The notes under the pieces are model-generated. The model was not told the origin of the DNA and did no database searches. It saw only the letters and a program-made list of their open reading frames with translations. Positions 43,586 to 54,256 of a DNA stretch of 64,000 nt are shown here, piece by piece (the first letter of the stretch is position 1; every line of letters begins with the position of its first letter). A program made the position numbers and the translations under genes. The stretch comes from Locusta migratoria (lineage: Eukaryota > Arthropoda > Insecta > Orthoptera > Acrididae). The stretch covers positions 754,249,301 through 754,313,300 of the forward strand of contig CM048755.1 of assembly GCA_026315105.1 (NCBI GenBank). Reading direction: 5' to 3'.

Positions 43586-44765
43586 CAAGGATTTGACAGT
43601 TGGCCGTTCTCCTTCAGTACGATAAAATTCATTAATAGTTCTTCTTATTGCACATAAATCAAAATCACCCGCATCTGTTTTAGGCATTTTTCGCACTCTA
43701 CTTTTGTTAGGCGTGCTAAAAGAGCCGTGTGATTGGATGCATTGCTTTTCTTCGGTGACAATTCTTCTGAAGGTACGAACAGACACCCCAGTAGCCCCAC
43801 ACACACGTTCCTATATTTTACTAATTTTTATAGGTGTTTTCATTTCTGCTTCTCTCTTCATGGACCTGTAAAGATTTGCAACAATTTCACGAGCATGACT
43901 GTGGATCACTTTCCTACCGCCTAACTTGCTCTTAATACAGTAACATTCCATAATCGGTAATAGCTGCACAAAATACACAGAGCGAATAATGGTGGCGGTG
44001 GTGGGACGTGCGGGTGCTGCCGCTGTGCTGTCCCCTTACCCTATCCCCTCCACTCCAACAGACGCGCAGGCGACTGCGCATCACTGACTCACCTGCTCCG
44101 CTGTAAAAAGATTATCTAAAACAAACAGCTAATTGAATTAGTAGGCATCAAAATTCATGTTGATATATGAGTGAAGTGATCATTTTCTAAATAGTGTACA
44201 TTACTAATTTAACATTTATGTATTCTCTTAGAAGTCAATTGTCTTCAAGGAATCGTGTTAGTGTTAAGTCGTGGCATGTTTCATCTTGTTTACTGAATTG
44301 GAGTGTGATGTAACAATGCGTTGTGAACCTATTGGTATCGACAGACATGGTATGACAAGAGAAGTGGTTATGGACTATTTTCGTAATACTGTATAGAAAA
44401 TCTGCAGAAGAAAGAAGGCAGGAAGACCATCCGATGTTAGTTTTTGCGATAATGAACACAGTATTCACAATACACGCACATCATTATCTGATATGCATGT
44501 CTAAGAAGACGAAAACTCTGAAAATGATTTCTGTACTTAATACAACGGGAAAACGGGTTTAAATGGTCGCAAAAGCCGACCAGTAGTTCTGAAAGGTGAA
44601 ATTAAAATTAATGGCTGTTTATTTCTTTACTGTATGTTAAAAAATTATTTTCTTCTTTTCAGAGATTAAAATGGTACTAAATTAACACCAGATGAAGCAA
44701 AAAAGAAATACTACTGAAATAAAACAAAATTATTACTTTTACCTTTGTAACTGGAATTGGAAAAA

Positions 44766-44769
<4 letters not shown>

Positions 44770-44816
<47 letters not shown>
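44770..44816. repeat. 47-nt T homopolymer
   Basis: Uninterrupted T-run inside the hAT element; its true length may be uncertain because of sequencing. Confidence 0.9.
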
Positions 44817-44820
<4 letters not shown>

Positions 44821-45313
44821 AAATCTGTCGGGGGCGGGGTTTGGTTGCAGGTCGGCAACCACCTCCCCCCTATTGGAAACGCCACCGAGCACACCCCCAA
44901 GATTTTCAAAAGTCGGCGCCTGTGGTATAGTTTTAGTTTAGAGAGGGCCCCAACGTAATTTTTGCCCCGGGGCCGTTGGTGTAGTAGCTACGCCACTGCA
45001 CAAAATACTTTCTTACCTGACATTTTATACCTATACACTACATTCGTGCCAAATTTCAGCTTCATAGGTGAATTAGTTTTAGAGATTTCGTGTTTAGTGA
45101 GTGTCCTTTCGCTTTTATATAGATAGAGATTAAGAAAACAGATTGCTTAATTTTGGATGCAAGAGAATGAAGGGAGACTTACAGACAGAAATAAGTAGTA
45201 ACATGCCAATCTGTAATGCTAACTTTATTTGATAAAAGGTCATGCCTGATGCGATAGTTTGACGGCATCTACAGCGAAACTGTTGTGAGCGATAGACTTC
45301 TTTTCGTTTCATC

Positions 45314-45315
<2 letters not shown>

Positions 45316-45363
<48 letters not shown>

Positions 45364-45374
45364 GGGGGGGGGGG
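45316..45374. repeat. (GT)n microsatellite with G-run
   Basis: About 23 GT units followed by a short TT and ~12 G. Confidence 0.92.
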
Positions 45375-45619
45375 GTCAGTTACGAAACGCTTCGTAAACG
45401 TCGGTCCCTAACTACTCCCATTTTCCAACAATTGACTAATAAATCTGGGTATTCTCCTGCGGTGGCCTCTCATTATTTATGACGTCATATCTCCTGAGCC
45501 ATGTGCCATGCTCTTTTGTTTTTGGGTCAGGGAATTTCGTAGGTGTACGGTGAACAGTTCACCAAAGTTTCATTGCAATCGAGTGAATGGTTTACGAACA
45601 CATAGAGGACATACAAACA

Positions 45620-45622
<3 letters not shown>

Positions 45623-45668
<46 letters not shown>
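45623..45668. repeat. (AT)n microsatellite
   Basis: About 23 AT units. Confidence 0.95.
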
Positions 45669-45671
<3 letters not shown>

Positions 45672-45727
45672 GGAATCAAGAATGTATGAAATGAAGACTC
45701 CATTAGTACCGGTGTGCACCACGGCCA

Positions 45728-47575
45728 TAGAGTTCTGACTATCAAAAGAAGTTTCAGCATTGTTCGTAAATTACCGTTTATTTGTTATTGCAAATCGATT
45801 TTGACTATGGAATAGTCATCCTCAGTGCAACACGCACAATCGAATTGAAACATTTAAGGTTTTACATATCCATCTGCAAGTCATAGCAACGAGATGTTTC
45901 ACAGCACGCCCCCACAATCCCGTAAGCGGCCGCCTTCGAACAGCGGACAAATTGAAGAGTGCCTCGGCGGCCATTGTAGTGGCAAACTTATGCGCGAACT
46001 TTAAATGTGCGTAAGATTCTTTTGATTAGAAGGCGTATTCATTTGAGTTAAGTTGCGAATACTATATCTAATTGAAATCTATAACTACAAAACAGCTTCA
46101 GACTGCTTGAATATACAGCAACTATCGGTTGTGTGTAAATTTATTACACATACGGTGTAAAAATTTGTCAACAGCGTGTCCTCTTCCTAACGAAACCGAA
46201 CTATAACAAACAGCATATGCACGGAATTTATCGTCAGACACGATTTTTTGGCACTTTCTTAGTATATTCTCCGATTGTGAAAATTTTGTACAAACATTAA
46301 TTTCGGAAGAGTTCCACACTTTACGTCTTTGCTTTAATGCTGTATTCTCCAATATTTAGATATTTCATAGCATCAAAAATCAAACAGGGGTGACTGAAAC
46401 AGCTAATGTTAAAAATCGATTGTGAAAGTGAAATATGCCATCAGATAAATAAATGAAAAATAGCTTCTTACGTTGTGACTACAGCAATCAGCCACTACCA
46501 AATTCTTTTAAGAACACGAAGTATGCCATAACTTTTTCTTAACTAAGGCATCTAACATTAGCATTAGGGTATCTAGCAAGAAAATTAGCATTTTAATGTT
46601 GTAAGCCAAATACCTTGTAGCAGAGTGAACTGCTCAAAAGTTCGAAACTATCGTCAGAGGGTTGAACTTCACAATGTGCATCCACTGCGGCTATGTGCCG
46701 TTCATATATGGAACTATACACAGGTCTATAGACCCCTTTCAGTAGCCATAACTATATGTAAAGCAGATTACCCTTAAAATCTGCGTTACAAGTTGCTAAT
46801 ACTAATTTCATAAACAAAAATTCCAACTGCAGTGAGGCAACTGATTTCGTGACCCCAATAGTTATTTTACACAATCATGAAATGCATCTTTTTGAACTTC
46901 CTGGCCAGCAGTACTGCCTAAAGTAACTACTTTTTAAGAGCTCCCAGTATTATAAAAGCCTGTTATTTATTTCATTCAATCCTATATTTTCTTGACTTAG
47001 TGTGTTAAGCAAGAGTAAGTATCTCTTAACACAAGTAGGTGGGCAACTTGTATTCCTGAGAAATATAAATGGGACTACAGTATTTGATCTTTTTATTCCA
47101 TTCTTGATTTATGTATTTAAATGCTGAGAAGCTCTCTTCATCATCGTGCTTCAAGTACACTGCGATAGTCAAACAATACAGACATGACTATCAATTGTGT
47201 ATATATCCCGCAGTAGTTATTTAATACACAATTTACCTGCTAATAACACTCGTATTTGTCTGACGCTTGCCACTACCATGGCAGTCGGGCGAAGGTTCAA
47301 ATTAGCCCGCGACAGCAGCGCCATCAGGGAGTCTAGTTATTTTTACAAGGTCTTTGTTTCACAGTGATGTTTTCCAGAGTGCAGAATCACGACTCGTGAA
47401 ACGTATTGTAGCTGTGCCTTGCAGCTGGATATGTAAAACGTGAAATGTTTCAGTTTGATTGTGCATGTTGGTCTGAGGATGACTATTCCATAGTCGAAAT
47501 TGATTTGCAATAACAAATAAACGCTAATTTACAACCAATTCTAAAATTCCTTTTGATAATCAAGAATTGTATTCA
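45728..47575. mobile_element. Element with ~170-bp terminal inverted repeats, no known transposase
   Basis: The left end (about 45728-45895) and the reverse complement of the right end (about 47395-47575) share long stretches such as GTTTATTTGTTATTGCAAAT, GACTATGGAATAGTCATCC and TTTTACATATCCA. Identity is about 80-85 percent by eye over ~170 nt. The 1.5 kb interior has no convincing protein; a 76-codon minus-strand frame (46122-46352) matches nothing I know. It is likely a non-autonomous DNA transposon. The right end directly abuts the 3' end of LINE 3. I could not fix a TSD. Confidence 0.7.
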
Positions 47576-47912
47576 CCATAGATAATTGTATAATGATATT
47601 GGATTCGTCGTTGGAATATATAATACAGGATAAAGTACAGCATACAAGATGAACTAATATCAATAAGACACAATATGCATTTAAACATGGAAATACACAG
47701 GAAAGTTTTAGATGATAATGTTCTGTAATCATGGTGTAGCAAATCCTTTGTATAGCAGTTCTTTAACATACATGGTATACTGTTACATGAGACTTAAAAC
47801 ACAAAACATTAATAATATTAACTACAGAGAACTTTTAAATGTTAATATCCTCGTCTGGCATATCCAGGAATTCTGTAATGTCATAAAAAGTATGATCGTA
47901 TTGCCAGCTGAA

Positions 47913-49694
47913 TCATTTCACTTTAAAAATGTTTAGATCCATAGATCTTGTATATGCCTGTAATTTGTTGAAGAATATCAGAGGGTTCTCTTTGTGCGAA
48001 TTTCTAGTCCTTGACAACCTGTCTCTTGGTATATCCAAGTTATTCTTAACTCTGGTATCATGTTCATGTATTTCTCCCCTAGTAAGAAATTCTGAGGTGT
48101 TGTATTTAATATAGAAAATGGACAAATAGATGTATAGATTTATAATTGTGAGTATTCTTAGTCTCAAGAAAATAGGACGACAATGTTCCCTGTGACCCCT
48201 TTCACACATTATGTGTAAGACTTTTTGTTGTTTTAAAATGTTCTTAATGTGAGGGGAGTGTCCCCACATAATCAGACTATATGAAATATGGGACTGAAAC
48301 ATCCCAAATTATGTCACTGTGAGGTACTCCAAGCTCACTACCTCCCACTGAGTTTCATGAGATACGCTACCTGACATACTTTTTCACATACAACATGATT
48401 TACATGTACCTCCCAGATATGTTTGGAGTCTATGTGAATACTTAGAAGTTTTGCAGATTTATTCTCTACTCCATTTGACATTCCTATTAACAGTTGTTGG
48501 GTTTTATTCAGATTACATAGTTCATTTGCTGTAAACCAGTGTAGGGCCCTATCAAGGTTTTCTTTTGTTAGTTTAGTCAGATCTGTGCTGTTCTTATGTG
48601 TGGTAGTAAGTGTCTTGTCATCAGCATAGCACACAACTGGGTGGCCTATGTTTTGAGGTAAATAATTGATTGCCACAATGAAAAAGAAGGGTCCAAGAAT
48701 AGTTCCTTGTGGAGCTCCTATGTTGATGTCCATCAAGGAAGAATGTACATTTCTGACTGATACAAATTGTTTTCTGTTGCTTAAGTAAGAATCTATAACC
48801 TCTTATGTGCTCCCCCACACCCCCTAGAATTAAAGTTTTCTTAGCAGTATGTTGACCGGGTTACAATCAAAGGCTTTGCTAAGGTCACATAATGCCAGTG
48901 ATACCATGTTATTGCCTTCAAAAGCTGCTAAGGTTTGATCAATAATTTCCAAGACAACCCCCCATTGTCTCTCTCCCGTTATGAAAGCCAAACTTTTTGT
49001 GTCCCAACTTCGTCGCCGCTTTTGTGTCCCAGCCTCGTCGTAGGTGTCGGTGGCCGAGTGGAACGAGACCGACACAGGAACAAAGACAGCACGCTGGTGC
49101 AGCTACGGAGGGGAGCAGCCAGAAACTATAAACACTCGAGTAAATTAGAAAGAGATATATATTGCACAGAATGTAACAATACTTAACTTTTACATAGTAC
49201 TGCAGAATGTTGATACATAGTTGTTCGAGGCCTGCCTAGTGCCTGTACAATAGCAAAGTCTTCACTGGTGCCTATCTGATTATGAAGGTCCTAACTGGTT
49301 GCTATCTCAGTCTGAAGTGGCCAGTCCTTCAGTGGTGGCCACGAGCGGAGTTGTCGCAGAGGGCGCTCGTGGCTGTCGTCGTGAGAACGCCGCGCCGTGC
49401 GTGCATGGCGGCGCGCGGCGAAAGTAGGTGGCGCGCACTTTGTACTTGTGCGACACCACAAAACTGACTGTGGCATAGGATAGTCTATTTTTCAAAGTAA
49501 ATGTGTATTTGTGTATGTAGCAGTGCCTCAAATAGCTTTGAGAACATTGGGGTAATTGACACTGGTCGATAACTGGGGAAGTTGTTTGTCGCCCCCCCCC
49601 CCCCTCCTTTTTTTTTTTTTTTCTTTCTTTCTTTTGAAGACTGGGACAACTTTTGAGACCTTAAGTGTATCTGGAAAAATACCAAATTCAACAC
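47913..49694 (-). pseudogene. LINE 3 reverse transcriptase and C-terminus
   Basis: Before the insertion (49694 to 49485) the minus strand reads NFPSYRPVSITPMFSKLFE. After it (about 48990 downward) come AFITGERQWGVVLEIIDQ, motif A LALCDLSKAFDC (about 48880), motif B GAPQGTILGPFFFIVAIN (48720-48665) and motif C VVCYADDKTLTT (about 48630). The post-RT part HISYSLIMWGHSPHIKNIL and ILKQQKVLHIMC (48290-48200) is typical of Jockey/CR1-type enzymes. Catalytic Asp residues are kept but there are several frame changes. Confidence 0.75.
48998..49460. mobile_element. Probable solo LTR inside LINE 3 RT
   Basis: A 463-bp, G+C-rich segment with TG...CA ends (TGTGTCCCAACTTCG and CGACACCACA) splits the RT between its first conserved block and motif A. 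AAACT flanks it at 48990-48994 and 49461-49465, with three extra T between the left copy and the terminus. TATATATC-like and A-rich stretches lie inside. It fits an LTR left behind by recombination between two LTRs. I could not link it to the gypsy element in this window. Confidence 0.5.
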
Positions 49695-50365
49695 ATTAAT
49701 TAAAAATAAATGCTAATGGAAGAGATATTGAGTGTATTGTCTTTTTGATTAAGTAATTTGATAACCAGTAACAAGCCATACTTTTAGCACTTGAAAATGT
49801 AGATACGGGTTTTATATCACTGGATGTGATAGCACTCCAATGAAATATCTGGTCATCTGACAGTGGTGCTCCAATCGTGTTCATCTCAATTTTATTTGTT
49901 GTTTTAATACCATTTCCTATTCCTTTGATAGAATTTAAAAAGTAATGATTTAATACCTGAGGGTCAAATAGAGGTGTTTGTGTGTAGTTTCGTGTTCTCG
50001 TTTTATTATTTGTCATTCTGCCTTACATTTGTTGGGTGCATCTTCAATATAGTTTTCCATTGCTAGCTTTTTTGCCAGAATGAGCCTACTTTGTAAAAAG
50101 TTTTGCATTTGAGATATGATCTGTAACTGTTATCACTCTTTTCTGTTATCTGGGGATAGGTATGATTATGCATATTGTATAACAAGAGCATGTTTCCTCT
50201 GATTTCTACTAGTTCTCTGGTAAACCAGATCAGCCTTTTATATTTTGGTATAAGCAGGTGCTTAATTTTTCTTATTTGTGAGCAAGTATACCAGAAATCT
50301 ATATATTTTTTAAAGAAGTCATCAAAGTTAATTTCAGCTTCTCTTTTTCCAGGTTGACAGTTATA

Positions 50366-51100
50366 TCAAATATCCCAGTTTGCACTACTTAATTTGTCAC
50401 TAAACATTCTTATGTGCTCTTCCTTTTGCCCTCTAATGAGTATTACTTTGGGTTCTTCAATATTAACTGGTTTGTTTCTATAGAGTGTGAAAAGTATTGG
50501 CTTATGATCTGCTGGTCCCTCTCCTGCAAGTCTGACAGTAAAATCATCCCTATGGTAGTTAACAATAATATTGTATAGACAGGCATTCTTCTGTGTGCCA
50601 CAGTTATTTGTACAGTAGAGGTCCAACGATCTTAACATATTAATGAATGTCTTCGTTACTCGTCTCTGTGCGTTTGCCATTTCTATGTTAAAATCACCGC
50701 AGATTGCAATTCTAGCCTTACCCGTGAAGATATGTCTAACTGTTATTTCACATTTTTCAATACACAAACTAACATCACAATCTGGAGACTTTACAGACTA
50801 ACTACCACTATATTTTCACTTATACGTTTTACACAACTAAATGCTTTATCCAATTCAGAAAAGAAGGATAGATCAATTTTGGAAAATTTTACTCCTTCTT
50901 TGACAAAAAATTCCAGCACCACCATTCTTTCTTTATTTTCTACATATAATGTCTCCCACAACATGTGTCTGGGGAACAAATACATTTACTTGCTCTTGGC
51001 TTAACCATTGCTTAGATATACATATAATATCAACATTCTCCATATTACACAAATCTTCTAATAGCTTATTCCTAATGCAACATATGTTAATTTGTAAAAA
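50366..51100 (-). pseudogene. LINE 3 endonuclease
   Basis: Minus-strand pieces: INICCIRNKLLEDLC (about 51090), YLFPRHMLWETLYVENKER (50982), FSCVKRISENIVVVSLYR-like, then IAICGDFNIEMANAQRR (about 50700-50650, catalytic Asp and Asn kept) and AGEGPADHKPILFTLYR (about 50520-50470, the distal Asp-His pair). This is an APE-type endonuclease. A frame change joins the two larger pieces at about 50790. Confidence 0.7.
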
Positions 51101-51216
51101 AAAAAGTAATACATTTGTCTTTATCTGTAGTCATGTGAGAGATATTTGACACTGTTCTTGACATTGTAGGCTGTGTTAATGTCTATAGTTCAGATGAAAA
51201 GGTGCAAAATGAGACT

Positions 51217-51835
51217 GTGGGTATAATTAAAGTCTTTATTCAAAAGTAATTGCCAGAGACCTGCACACAACTATCCTACTGTTTAATAAACTTAAGGATT
51301 TCCTGTTCCCAGAATTCCCGCAGCTACGACAAGAGCCAGTCCTCTATTATGCTCTTTTAGTTCATTTTCAGAGTTGAAGTGCATCCTTTCCAGATGTTCC
51401 TTTAGCGGACCAAACAGATGGAAGTCACAGGGCGACATGTCCGGACTGTAGGGTGGATGCTGAAGCTGCTCCCACTTGAACTGGGCCAGTACACTGTGTC
51501 TGATCCTGGAAGTGTGTGGATGCATGTCACAGTGGAGCAGAATCACTCCCTCTGTAAGCTCAGGCTGTTTATTCTTGATGGACTTTTATATGCTATGGAG
51601 TGTCTCACACTCACTGCACAAAGCATTGTTAATGGATTTTCTGTGCTCGAAGGATTCGATGAGTGTTAGACCACAGATGTTGGAAAAAGACAGTAAACAT
51701 AATCTTGTCTACAGAGGGCACAGCCTTGAATTTTTTTGGGGGAGGTGACGACGCATGCTTCGTGTCCCTAGATGTCACCCTACATTTTCGAAAGTCAGTA
51801 TATTCAAACTGCAACCGATGTGGCTGTTAAAGACA
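51217..51835 (-). pseudogene. mariner transposase fragment
   Basis: Minus-strand reading TKHASSPPPKKFKAVPSVDK (about 51780), then MILLHCDMHPHTSRI (51546; relatives have HDNARPHT, so the Asp is displaced) and WEQLQHPPYSPDMSPCDF followed by HLFGPLKEHLERMHF, the classic YSPDLxPCDxxLF block of mariner with its last Asp. Only the C-terminal two thirds remain. The 3' side ends near 51220 in a TTTATTCAAAAGTAATTGCC-like terminus common in this group. Confidence 0.8.
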
Positions 51836-52409
51836 TTTCTTACCTTCTCATTTTAATACCACTTGTTCAATACTTTTTTGCATAGTCAGATTTTTTTCTG
51901 AACCAGTTAATAGAAAGGATGTGCTGCCACTGCACACGCAATATTTTATTTCTAAGAGCAGCAAACAAATACAACTAGCTATACAAAAGGAATAAACAAG
52001 TGTCAAAGAACAGATAAAGGAGTATAATATTTAATACACTCAAAACATCACTACAATAATCTCAGCACAGTGAATGATAGTGCCCACCCCACATACTATC
52101 AGACAAAGGCTACACTTCAGAAATTTTGTTGGGAAATAAAACACCCTGCACACAGCCTGGATCTTTCACCATGTGTTTTTCAAATCTTGTGCAACTGAAG
52201 ACAGATGCATGAATGTAGGATTCATTTAGATGAGAATGTGCAAGAATCACAGCAGTTGTGAATGTGTTCATACATTTCTGAAGGGGTCATAACTTGGGCC
52301 CATTGTGACGGGTTTCTGGATTTCACTTTCCCTCATAACATTGAAAGTCTCCAAAGATATGAAACATACAGATTCTTTTCATATATTTTATCTTCTCATT
52401 CTTTTCTAG
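51836..52409. other. No gene recognised; probable intron
   Basis: AT-rich sequence up to a strong polypyrimidine tract and acceptor (TTCTTTTCTAG at 52399-52409) that precedes the FYVE exon. Confidence 0.5.
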
Positions 52410-52732
52410 GATCACAAGGGGAAACTCCTGCAAATTGCAGTTTGAATGAAGAATCTCAAGCAGCGGATGTCCAAAGCACTGTGTCCTCCGAAAGCGATTC
52501 ACACCCATCACCTGAGATGTCCGAATCATCACCAGTGGAGTTACCGTCTTCTCCTGTTCCTCTGAAACCAGCGGTGAACAGTGGATCAACACCTACTTTG
52601 TCTCCAGAAGAAAGAAACCTTGGCAAATATCCACCTTTCTGGGTACCTGATGCTGATGCACAGAATTGTATGCTGTGTAATGTGAAGTTCAGCGTTATCA
52701 AAAGGAGACACCATTGTCGAGCATGTGGAAAG
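52410..52732 (+). CDS. Host exon: FYVE zinc-finger protein (SARA/endofin-like), partial
   Basis: A 323-nt exon with acceptor TTTTCTAG and donor GAAAG|GTATTT. It begins in phase (two bases complete a codon) and ends on a codon boundary. The first ~70 residues are Ser/Pro/Glu-rich; the end, LGKYPPFWVPDADAQNC to RRHHCRACGK, is the first half of a FYVE domain, with the WxxD motif (WVPD), the basic RRHHCRACG patch that binds phosphatidylinositol 3-phosphate on early endosomes, and four of the eight zinc-binding cysteines. The remaining four should lie in a downstream exon not found in this window. WVPDxxAxNC resembles ZFYVE9/SARA and endofin, adaptors for TGF-beta/Smad signalling, but paralogues are hard to separate on half a domain. 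No stop, no decay. Confidence 0.85.
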
Positions 52733-53184
52733 GTATTTATCTGTTCGTCAAACTACACCCTTGAAAATTGCCATTGCATGCATGTCAGTGTCAAGTTCTG
52801 ATCAACCAGTAAATATTAGTGATATTTGCTTTTAAAGTGTCTGTCACTTTAGGTCATTCATATTATGTTAAACAGGTTTCATTGAAACATGCCTGTTTAG
52901 CTGATTCTAGAGTGTCTGAAAAATTATTAGAGTTCTTTAGCTGTTCCAGCCACAAAACAGTGTGTTGCACAGAGCTATGTATGTATATTGGAGCACAGAC
53001 TTCTAACAAGGAAAACTCCCCATCACACCCCTCTCAGATTTAGTGGCAAGTTGGCACAGTCCATGGCCTGTCAAAAACTGAACACAGATCAAGCAATAAA
53101 ACAGGAAGAAATTGTAAAGAACTATCAAAATACAAGAACAATCTAAACATTGAGCTGTTGAATAGCATGATGTGCAACATGGAG
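52733..53184. other. Probable intron of the FYVE gene
   Basis: AT-rich, no gene recognised. It follows the FYVE exon donor site and precedes the LINE fragment. Confidence 0.5.
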
Positions 53185-54252
53185 GAAGTCTACATCTACA
53201 TACATACTCCGCAATCCACCATAAGGTACCTGGCAGAGGGTGCACTGTACCACTACAGTAGGCATTTCCTTTCCTATTACACTCCCAAATAGAATGAGGA
53301 AAAAAAGAATGCCTATATGCCTCTGTACGAGCCCTAATTTCTCTTATCTTGTCTTTGTGATCTTTACGCACAATGTAAGTAGGCGGCAGCAAGATCGTAC
53401 TACACTCAGCTTCAAATTCCGGCCCTCTAAATTTACCCCACTGAAATTCACGAAAAGTACGTCGTCTTTCCTCCAGCGATCCCCAATTGAGTTGCCGGAG
53501 CATTTCCGTGACACTCGCGCATTGGTCGAACCTACCAGTAAAAAACCTAGTTGCTCGCCTCTGAACTGCCTCTATGTCTTTCTTTAAACTGATCTGCTGC
53601 GGGTCCCCAACACTTGAGCAATACTCAAGATGTGGTCCTACAAGCATTTTATATGCAGTCTCCTTTACAGATGACGCACATCTTCCAAAAATTCTCCCAA
53701 TAAACCAAAGTCAGTTGTCCACCTTACTCACAACTGTCCTTACATGTTTGTTCCATTTCATATCTGCAATGTTACTCCTAGATATTTGAATGACGAGACT
53801 ACATCAAGAAGCTCACGATTCGTGCTGTATTCAAATATTATGGGATATTTTTTCCTACTCAAGCACCTCACCTTACATTTTTCTACATTGTTAGCTAGCT
53901 GCCATTCTTCACACCAACTAGAAATTCTGTCTAAGTAATCCCATATGCTATTACCATCAATTAAAGACCTTCAACCTACCATACACCACAGCATCATCAG
54001 CAAACAGCTGCAAATTACAAGTTACTCTATCCATCATATCATTTATATAGATAGAAAATAGTAGTGATTTTATCACACTCCCCTGGGACATGCCTGACGA
54101 TACACTCGCCCTGATGAACACTTGCCATCGAGAACAATGTACTGCGTTACAGCCAGTCACAAATCTGTGGACCTATTCCATATGTTTGTATCTTCATTAA
54201 CAGTCTGCAGTGTGGCACAGCATCAAATGCCTTTTTGAAAGTGAGAAAAATA
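53185..54252 (-). pseudogene. LINE 2a: CR1/Jockey-like RT fragment with 3' end
   Basis: The minus strand runs from FKKAFDAVPHCRLL (RT motif A, about 54240) through MSQGSVIKSLLFSIYIND (motif B), LFADDAVVYGR (motif C, 54004-53993), MLVGPHLEYCSSVGDPQQ and AVQRRATRFFTGRFDQC. The 3' UTR holds GGTGCACTGTACCAC-type sequence and ends with the TACATCTACATAC repeat (about 53190). It is 5'-truncated at motif A. The junction at about 54252 abuts the inverted duplication. Stops are present; no TSD seen. Confidence 0.75.
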
Positions 54253-54256
54253 CACA

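Larger units (their letters stand above)
42409..43946 (-). pseudogene. Tc1/mariner-type transposase, SINE-interrupted, catalytic residues lost
   Basis: From the minus-strand ATG at 43946 the N-terminus (SHAREIVANLYRSMKRE and GATGVSVRTFRRIVTE) forms the helix-turn-helix DNA-binding part, with a stop between the two pieces. After the SINE insertion, the catalytic core shows TIYMDETYVHSTHTQTKAW (first Asp kept, about 43163), GKRLIIVHAGSESAFV, and VVLIYNTPYHN, in which the expected Asp is Tyr (codon 42893-42895). The third acidic residue is removed by a small in-frame deletion in DLNPIWSTVK (about 42668-42639; relatives have an acidic residue between Ile and Trp). The acidic C-terminus ends at 42409. 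The family moves DNA by cut-and-paste at TA. Confidence 0.85.
41868..44103 (-). mobile_element. Tc1/mariner-superfamily element, TA-flanked, inactive
   Basis: Terminal repeats CAGCGGAGCAGGTG (41868-41881) and CACCTGCTCCGCTG (44090-44103) are perfect over 14 bp, with further imperfect symmetry (GGTGAAATGCGC against GATGCGCAG). Each is flanked by TA (41866-41867 and 44104-44105). It encodes a minus-strand DDE transposase and carries a SINE in that gene. The element lies inside the hAT element, so it inserted later. Confidence 0.92.
40631..44998. mobile_element. Non-autonomous hAT element with nested insertions
   Basis: Perfect 14-bp terminal inverted repeats CAGTGGCGTAGCTA (40631-40644) and TAGCTACGCCACTG (44985-44998), plus an exact 8-bp TSD, are diagnostic of the hAT superfamily. 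Just inside, the sequences GTGCCCCGGGGCC and TTTGCCCCGGGGCC extend the symmetry. After removing the nested Tc1/mariner-type element (41868-44103) and the pogo-type MITE (40730-41166), about 1.7 kb remains, with no hAT transposase detected. It must have been mobilised in trans. Confidence 0.92.
39911..45130. repeat. Unclassified dispersed repeat, interrupted by a hAT element
   Basis: The left part (39911-40630) begins CTAGCTGTGAACCTGGCG and contains three diverged units of the pattern taccctcc...tgtatgaa...aaggt(c/a)aa...gtgcgaaatttc...gatcggaa...gtagat (about 40045, 40170 and 40480). The right part (45007-45130) continues with AAATTTCAGCTTCATAGG and ends TTTATATAGATAGAGATT. I know similar dispersed arthropod repeats with this start and end, but cannot name the class. 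The hAT insertion splits it at a now duplicated 8-bp site. Confidence 0.5.
47577..51110 (-). mobile_element. LINE 3: APE-type LINE (Jockey/CR1 group), inactive
   Basis: Minus strand, in order: endonuclease (about 51100-50366), a long linker, RT (49694-48338), post-RT region (48302-47913) and a 3' UTR to about 47577. It differs from the RNase H-bearing LINEs A-C and from the RTE-like group. No RNase H is present. A 463-bp LTR-like insertion lies in the RT. Confidence 0.75.

Noticed and set aside
44692..44958. Frame with a long Phe run
   Set aside because: Produced by the 47-nt T homopolymer.
40631..44998. hAT transposase gene
   Set aside because: The only long frames in the element belong to the nested Tc1/mariner-type insertion; no BED zinc finger or hAT C-terminal block was seen.
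45285..45760. Frames with Cys-Val, Tyr-Ile repeats
   Set aside because: Translations of the GT and AT microsatellites.
46122..46352. 76-codon minus-strand frame inside the long-TIR element
   Set aside because: No motif, short, and no similarity to a transposase that I can see.
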